Shown in pieces: positions 6,001 through 7,987 of a stretch of 7,987 bases of DNA. The translations under genes and the position numbers were made by a program. The stretch spans positions 1 through 7,987 of the forward strand of contig CANJJY010000207.1 of assembly GCA_947474445.1 (NCBI GenBank). The letters run 5' to 3'. Below the pieces are notes generated by a model. It was given only the letters and a program-made list of their open reading frames with translations. It made no database searches and had not been told where the DNA came from. The stretch's first letter is position 1, and every line of letters starts with the position of its first letter. Source of the stretch: Oligoflexaceae bacterium (GTDB taxonomy: Bacteria; Bdellovibrionota_B; Oligoflexia; Oligoflexales; Oligoflexaceae).

Positions 6001-6416
6001 GCAAATTCATCGCGATCTTCGGTTAAACGCAAGACGGCGGCGGGAGTTCCAAGGTTCAAAACCTGGTATTTTTTGAGGATCCCCGCTGAATCGAGGCCCA
6101 TCAAACAATTGAGAGCTGTTTGGCCGCCGAATCCAGCTATGATGGCATCGGGTCTTTCTTTTTGAATGACTTTCTCGACCCAATCAACTTCGACAGGATA
6201 GAGATAAACTTTGACACCAGGCATTGGGTTGGTTTGGACCGTCGCGATGTTGGGATTGACGACGATGACGTCCATCCGCTCCTCGACCAGGGCTTTGATC
6301 GCCTGCGTGCCGGAGTAATCGAATTCGCCGGCTTGGCCGATCGAAAGTCCGCCTGAACCGAGCAGCAAAATTTTAGGAGTGCGTCCGAGATTGGCGAGTT
6401 GCTTGAGCATCGGCAT
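3099..6416 (-). CDS. carB: Carbamoyl-phosphate synthase large subunit, eukaryote/Bacteroidota-like subtype
   Basis: The 1105-residue protein makes carbamoyl phosphate from bicarbonate, ammonia and two ATP, for pyrimidine and arginine synthesis. The order is the usual one. The first ATP-grasp (carboxyphosphate) half begins at KILLLGSGGLSIGQAGEFDYSG (15-36), with the ATP loop at ALGGLGSGF (179-187) and IEVNARLSRSSALASKA (301-317). An oligomerisation region spans about 400-555. The second (carbamoyl) half starts at RIGTSVEFDW (601-610), with RPSYVLSGAAM (745-755) and IECNARAARSFPFVSK (870-885). An MGS-like allosteric domain follows (about 970-1085, ATQGTARYL). Motifs such as GLGSGF, KSLKGWKEVEYEV, NMENFDPLGIHTG, GECNVQYA and GGQLPN are those of CAD/CPA2-like and Bacteroidota enzymes; E. 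coli has GTGGGIA and IEMNPRVSRSS. It is 32 residues longer than E. coli CarB (1073), partly from extra residues near 526-539. It starts one base after the carA stop, with GGAGG 12 bases ahead, so translation is probably coupled. Confidence 0.97.
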   Translation of the reverse strand: MPMLKQLANLGRTPKILLLGSGGLSIGQAGEFDYSGTQAIKALVEERMDVIVVNPNIATVQTNPMPGVKVYLYPVEVDWVEKVIQKERPDAIIAGFGGQTALNCLMGLDSAGILKKYQVLNLGTPAAVLRLTEDRDEFAKRMREIGMPIPASVACDTWEQAQVAAQEIGYPVIVRAAFALGGLGSGFASSDEELRNLVQPALASSPQVLVEKSLKGWKEVEYEVMRDSEGNTITICNMENFDPLGIHTGDSIVVCPSQSLSDDEYQILRNAAITIVNSLGIVGECNVQYALDPLSLAFSVIEVNARLSRSSALASKASGYPIAYIAAKVVLGYDLLELKNPVTGITFAFFEPALDYVTIKMPRWDLLKFQGVNRTLGSTMKSVGEVMAIGRSFPEAIQKATRMVTENAEGLSMPRASLSDSALEEELSTPTDKRLFAVVEAFRRGLTIDEVNRLTTIDKWFLSHIVGMIATEKEIISYAKKGQTTASPELFTLHALQGVGRDDWRRWKLQGFGDEQIAGLVLRAAQLNANADAVRRSSLTIRKLRLEHGVKPVSKKIDTTAGEYPSPSNYLYMSYGGLFSDPLPEDNKVFSAVVLGGGSYRIGTSVEFDWCAVSCSRKLQESGWRSIIVNCNPETVSTDYNSSDRLYFEELTLERILDITDIEKPVGVICAMGGQLPNRLAKPLSEAGLKLLGHRANTIDCSEDRSRFSALLDTLNIGQPRWTAARNKEEIQRFVESVGYPILIRPSYVLSGAAMSVAYDEESLQLCLANANDLSPDHPVVLSEFIEGAREIELDGVAKNGEILTAIVSEHIENAGVHSGDATLVVPAQRLYVETVRRVRRAGRAIAQGLNLNGPFNMQFMAKEGEIKVIECNARAARSFPFVSKAVGLNLADVATDVMIGGKPNLSRFNEDDLPYVGVKAAMFSFKRLGGADPVLGVEMASTGEVGCIGENIDQALLLAMEASGVYRPEKGILVSSGAEKEKLRFLQAAHILLSFGIPLYATQGTARYLQEHKIPVVALDWPGEGPDDVLQAIKDGKVDFVINIPKSSQRKELTRGSAVRQAAVKYGCSLLTNMEVVIAYIQALDRCPNFLEKHEVLPLPGYRS

Positions 6417-6417
6417 A

Positions 6418-7533
6418 TTATTTTTTTACCTCCGCTAGAAGCTGTTCAAAGATCCATGATGTGTCGCGCGGTCCGCCGGAAGCTTCAGGGTGAAACTGAA
6501 CACTGCGGAAGGGCTTAGTCTTATGTCTGATGCCTTCGATCGTTTGATCGTTGACGTTTTTGAACCAAGGTTCCCATTCATCGGGAAGTGATGCATCTTC
6601 GACGACGTAGCCGTGGTTTTGGCTCGTGATGTAGCCGCGCCGTGTACCGACTTCATAGACGGGTTGATTATGCGATCGATGGCCGAACAGCATGCGGCGC
6701 GTAGTAGCGCCGGCTGCCAGTGAGAGGATCTGATGGCCTAAACAGATCCCGAGCACGGGGCGATCTCCTTTTAAAAGATATTCCACCTGCTGCGTGAGAT
6801 CTCCTGTCCGTGTCGGATCCCCTGGTCCGTTCGAGAGGAGCCAGAGATCACAATCGACATCGGCCAAGCGGGTATTCCACGGCAGGAGCTCGACCTCGCA
6901 ACCGAAATTTAGAAATTGGCGGATGATGTTCCATTTCACGCCGCAATCGACTAATCCAACGCGAGTCCGGCCCTTGCCGAGTCGTATGCGCTCGGGGGTC
7001 GATACTTCACCGAGGATCGTATTCTGTCCTGGATCAAAGAAAGCCGAAGGGTTTTTGGGAGTCAGGTGGGCCCCCATGGCTCGATAGCCTTCCGCATGCA
7101 AAGGTTCAACCCTCCCCAAAAGATTGGGATGCGAACGGATCAAGTGCACGAGGTGCCGCGTATCGAGACCGACGATGCCTGGTACACCCTGCTGTTTCAG
7201 CCATTGGTCGAGCGATTGAAAACTGTTCCAATGAAACGTTTCAGGGCTATCAATCGTGACGATGACGGCTGCTGCATGGGCTCGCCCGCTTTCAAATCCA
7301 CGAGGAATCGGCAGTTCTAAACCGCGCGGCAAATCGGGAATTCCGTAATTGCCGATGAGAGGATAGGTGAAACAAAGAATCTGCCCGAAGTAGGACGGAT
7401 CCGTTATCGCTTCACTATAACCCACCATTCCTGTAGTAAAAACGAGTTCCCCACTCGCTCGCAAGGGGGCGCCAATTAGGTCGCCTTCGAAGCTGCTGCC
7501 GTCCGAAAGGACGAGCTTACATTTCTGGCGCAT
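6418..7533 (-). CDS. carA: Carbamoyl-phosphate synthase small (glutaminase) subunit
   Basis: The 371-residue protein hydrolyses glutamine and channels ammonia to CarB. Residues 1-150 form the CPSase small-chain N-terminal domain (FTTGMVGYSEAITDPSY at 32-48). The class I glutamine amidotransferase domain occupies about 190-371: LSNGPGDP (233-240), nucleophile Cys264 in GICLGHQ, and His348 and Glu350 in FHPEA, completing the triad. GHRSHNQPV (284-292) and VQFHPEASGGPRDT resemble the CAD/Bacteroidota subtype, in agreement with CarB. ATG 7533 is preceded by GAGGT at 10 bases. The gene ends TAA-T-ATG into carB (one-base gap), a tight two-gene operon. In CAD-type eukaryotic enzymes these two chains are fused; here they remain separate. 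The first gene on the other side is a divergent thiolase. No PyrR, ArgR or attenuator signal was recognised upstream. Confidence 0.97.
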   Translation of the reverse strand: MRQKCKLVLSDGSSFEGDLIGAPLRASGELVFTTGMVGYSEAITDPSYFGQILCFTYPLIGNYGIPDLPRGLELPIPRGFESGRAHAAAVIVTIDSPETFHWNSFQSLDQWLKQQGVPGIVGLDTRHLVHLIRSHPNLLGRVEPLHAEGYRAMGAHLTPKNPSAFFDPGQNTILGEVSTPERIRLGKGRTRVGLVDCGVKWNIIRQFLNFGCEVELLPWNTRLADVDCDLWLLSNGPGDPTRTGDLTQQVEYLLKGDRPVLGICLGHQILSLAAGATTRRMLFGHRSHNQPVYEVGTRRGYITSQNHGYVVEDASLPDEWEPWFKNVNDQTIEGIRHKTKPFRSVQFHPEASGGPRDTSWIFEQLLAEVKK

Positions 7534-7577
7534 AAGTCCATTGACCTCGGCAGAGGGTTGAAAAAATTCGGTGGAAT

Positions 7578-7604
7578 ATAGCCGATCGAGAGGGGAATGG
7601 CTAT
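7578..7604. repeat. Inverted repeat in the carA-thiolase divergent promoter region
   Basis: ATAGCC (7578-7583) and GGCTAT (7599-7604) are inverted copies 15 bases apart. The similarity extends outwards to AAT...ATT with one extra base. It lies in the 138-base gap between two divergent genes and overlaps TATGAT (7602-7607), which resembles a -10 element for the thiolase, and TATATT (minus strand, 7575-7580), which resembles one for carA. Neither hexamer has a good -35 partner. It could be an operator, but the arms are short. Confidence 0.3.
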
Positions 7605-7671
7605 GATTTAGTCCGTCTATGGCCAGACATCTCGATATGATTTTTGCAACGAGCCCAGAGAGGAGTTAACG

Positions 7672-7987
7672 GTGACCTTGAACACACAGACCTACATCGC
7701 TTACGCAAGTCGGACCGCTATTGGAAAGATGAACGGGGCGCTCGCACAGACTCCCGCTCCTCGACTCGGAGCCGCCCTGGTCCAAGATGCCTTAAAGCGC
7801 CTGAAATTATCGGGCAGCGAAGTTGATGAAATGATCATGGGCAATGTCTTGACGGCCGGCATCGGTCAAGCCCCCGCACGGCAAGCTGCACTTTATGGGG
7901 GATTGCCGCATTCAGTCAGCGCTACCACGATCGGCAAAGTCTGTGGCAGTGGGCTAAAAGCTGTCATGCTGGCTGATCAAGCGATAC
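7672..7987 (+). CDS. Thiolase (acetyl-CoA C-acetyltransferase family), partial, GTG start
   Basis: An open frame from GTG 7672 to the window edge encodes 105 residues beginning MTLNTQTYIAYASRTAIGK. It contains the thiolase N-terminal pattern: ASRTAIGKMNGAL, then MGNVLTAGIGQAPARQAAL, then VCGSGLKAV with the nucleophilic Cys91 (Cys89 in the Zoogloea enzyme). Thiolases condense two acyl-CoA molecules or split a 3-ketoacyl-CoA; in the cytoplasm this serves fatty-acid breakdown, polyhydroxybutyrate or mevalonate synthesis. Which of these applies cannot be decided from the first quarter of a protein that is usually about 390 residues. GTG is chosen because AGGAG (7661-7665) ends six bases before it; TTG at 7678 is a weaker alternative. 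It is transcribed away from carAB. Confidence 0.92.
   Translation, partial: MTLNTQTYIAYASRTAIGKMNGALAQTPAPRLGAALVQDALKRLKLSGSEVDEMIMGNVLTAGIGQAPARQAALYGGLPHSVSATTIGKVCGSGLKAVMLADQAI

Noticed and set aside
1..7987. CRISPR array, transposase, phage or toxin-antitoxin genes
   Set aside because: No regularly spaced repeats, no terminal inverted repeats of an insertion sequence and no matching proteins were seen on either strand.

Overview
The window is about 8 kb of ordinary chromosomal sequence from a Gram-negative bacterium of moderate GC content. Support for Gram-negative is the lipoprotein signal peptide, a Sec-secreted Cys-rich protein, and close matches to E. coli-type Bfr, Bfd and thioredoxin 2. 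A deep-branching proteobacterial lineage such as Bdellovibrionota/Oligoflexia would fit, but that placement is inference. No phage, transposase, CRISPR array or plasmid module is visible.

Layout. Positions 1-543 (+) hold the end of a Pro/Ala-rich protein followed closely by a small FN3-like lipoprotein, closed by a textbook terminator (569-594). Positions 600-1505 are an iron-storage pair: a Bfd-type ferredoxin (+, 784-975) facing bacterioferritin (-, 1029-1505). The bfd promoter carries a good Fur-box-like operator, and bfr starts with TTG. Positions 1506-1945 contain no protein gene. They hold a decayed tRNA copy (1544-1613), an intact tRNA-Met(CAT) (1696-1769) with its own strong promoter, and two adjacent hairpins (1861-1931). 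Positions 1946-2942 (-) hold a small secreted protein with a CBM10-like cellulose-binding signature and a zinc-ribbon thioredoxin 2. Positions 3099-7533 (-) are the carAB operon for carbamoyl-phosphate synthase. Divergent from it, a thiolase starts at GTG 7672 and runs off the window.

How they work together. Bfr stores iron as ferric mineral, and Bfd is the electron-donor partner that lets the stored iron be released. A Fur operator on bfd alone would switch on release when iron is scarce. CarA supplies ammonia from glutamine to CarB for carbamoyl phosphate, which feeds pyrimidine and arginine synthesis. CarB and CarA carry signatures of the subtype found in eukaryotic CAD/CPA2 and in Bacteroidota, rather than of the E. 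coli subtype, so this operon may have a different history from its neighbours.

The most unusual items are the tRNA relic, in which exactly the three anticodon bases have been replaced while the anticodon stem is unchanged; the Fur-box/promoter overlap at bfd; and the CarAB subtype. I see no clear new multi-gene system here.
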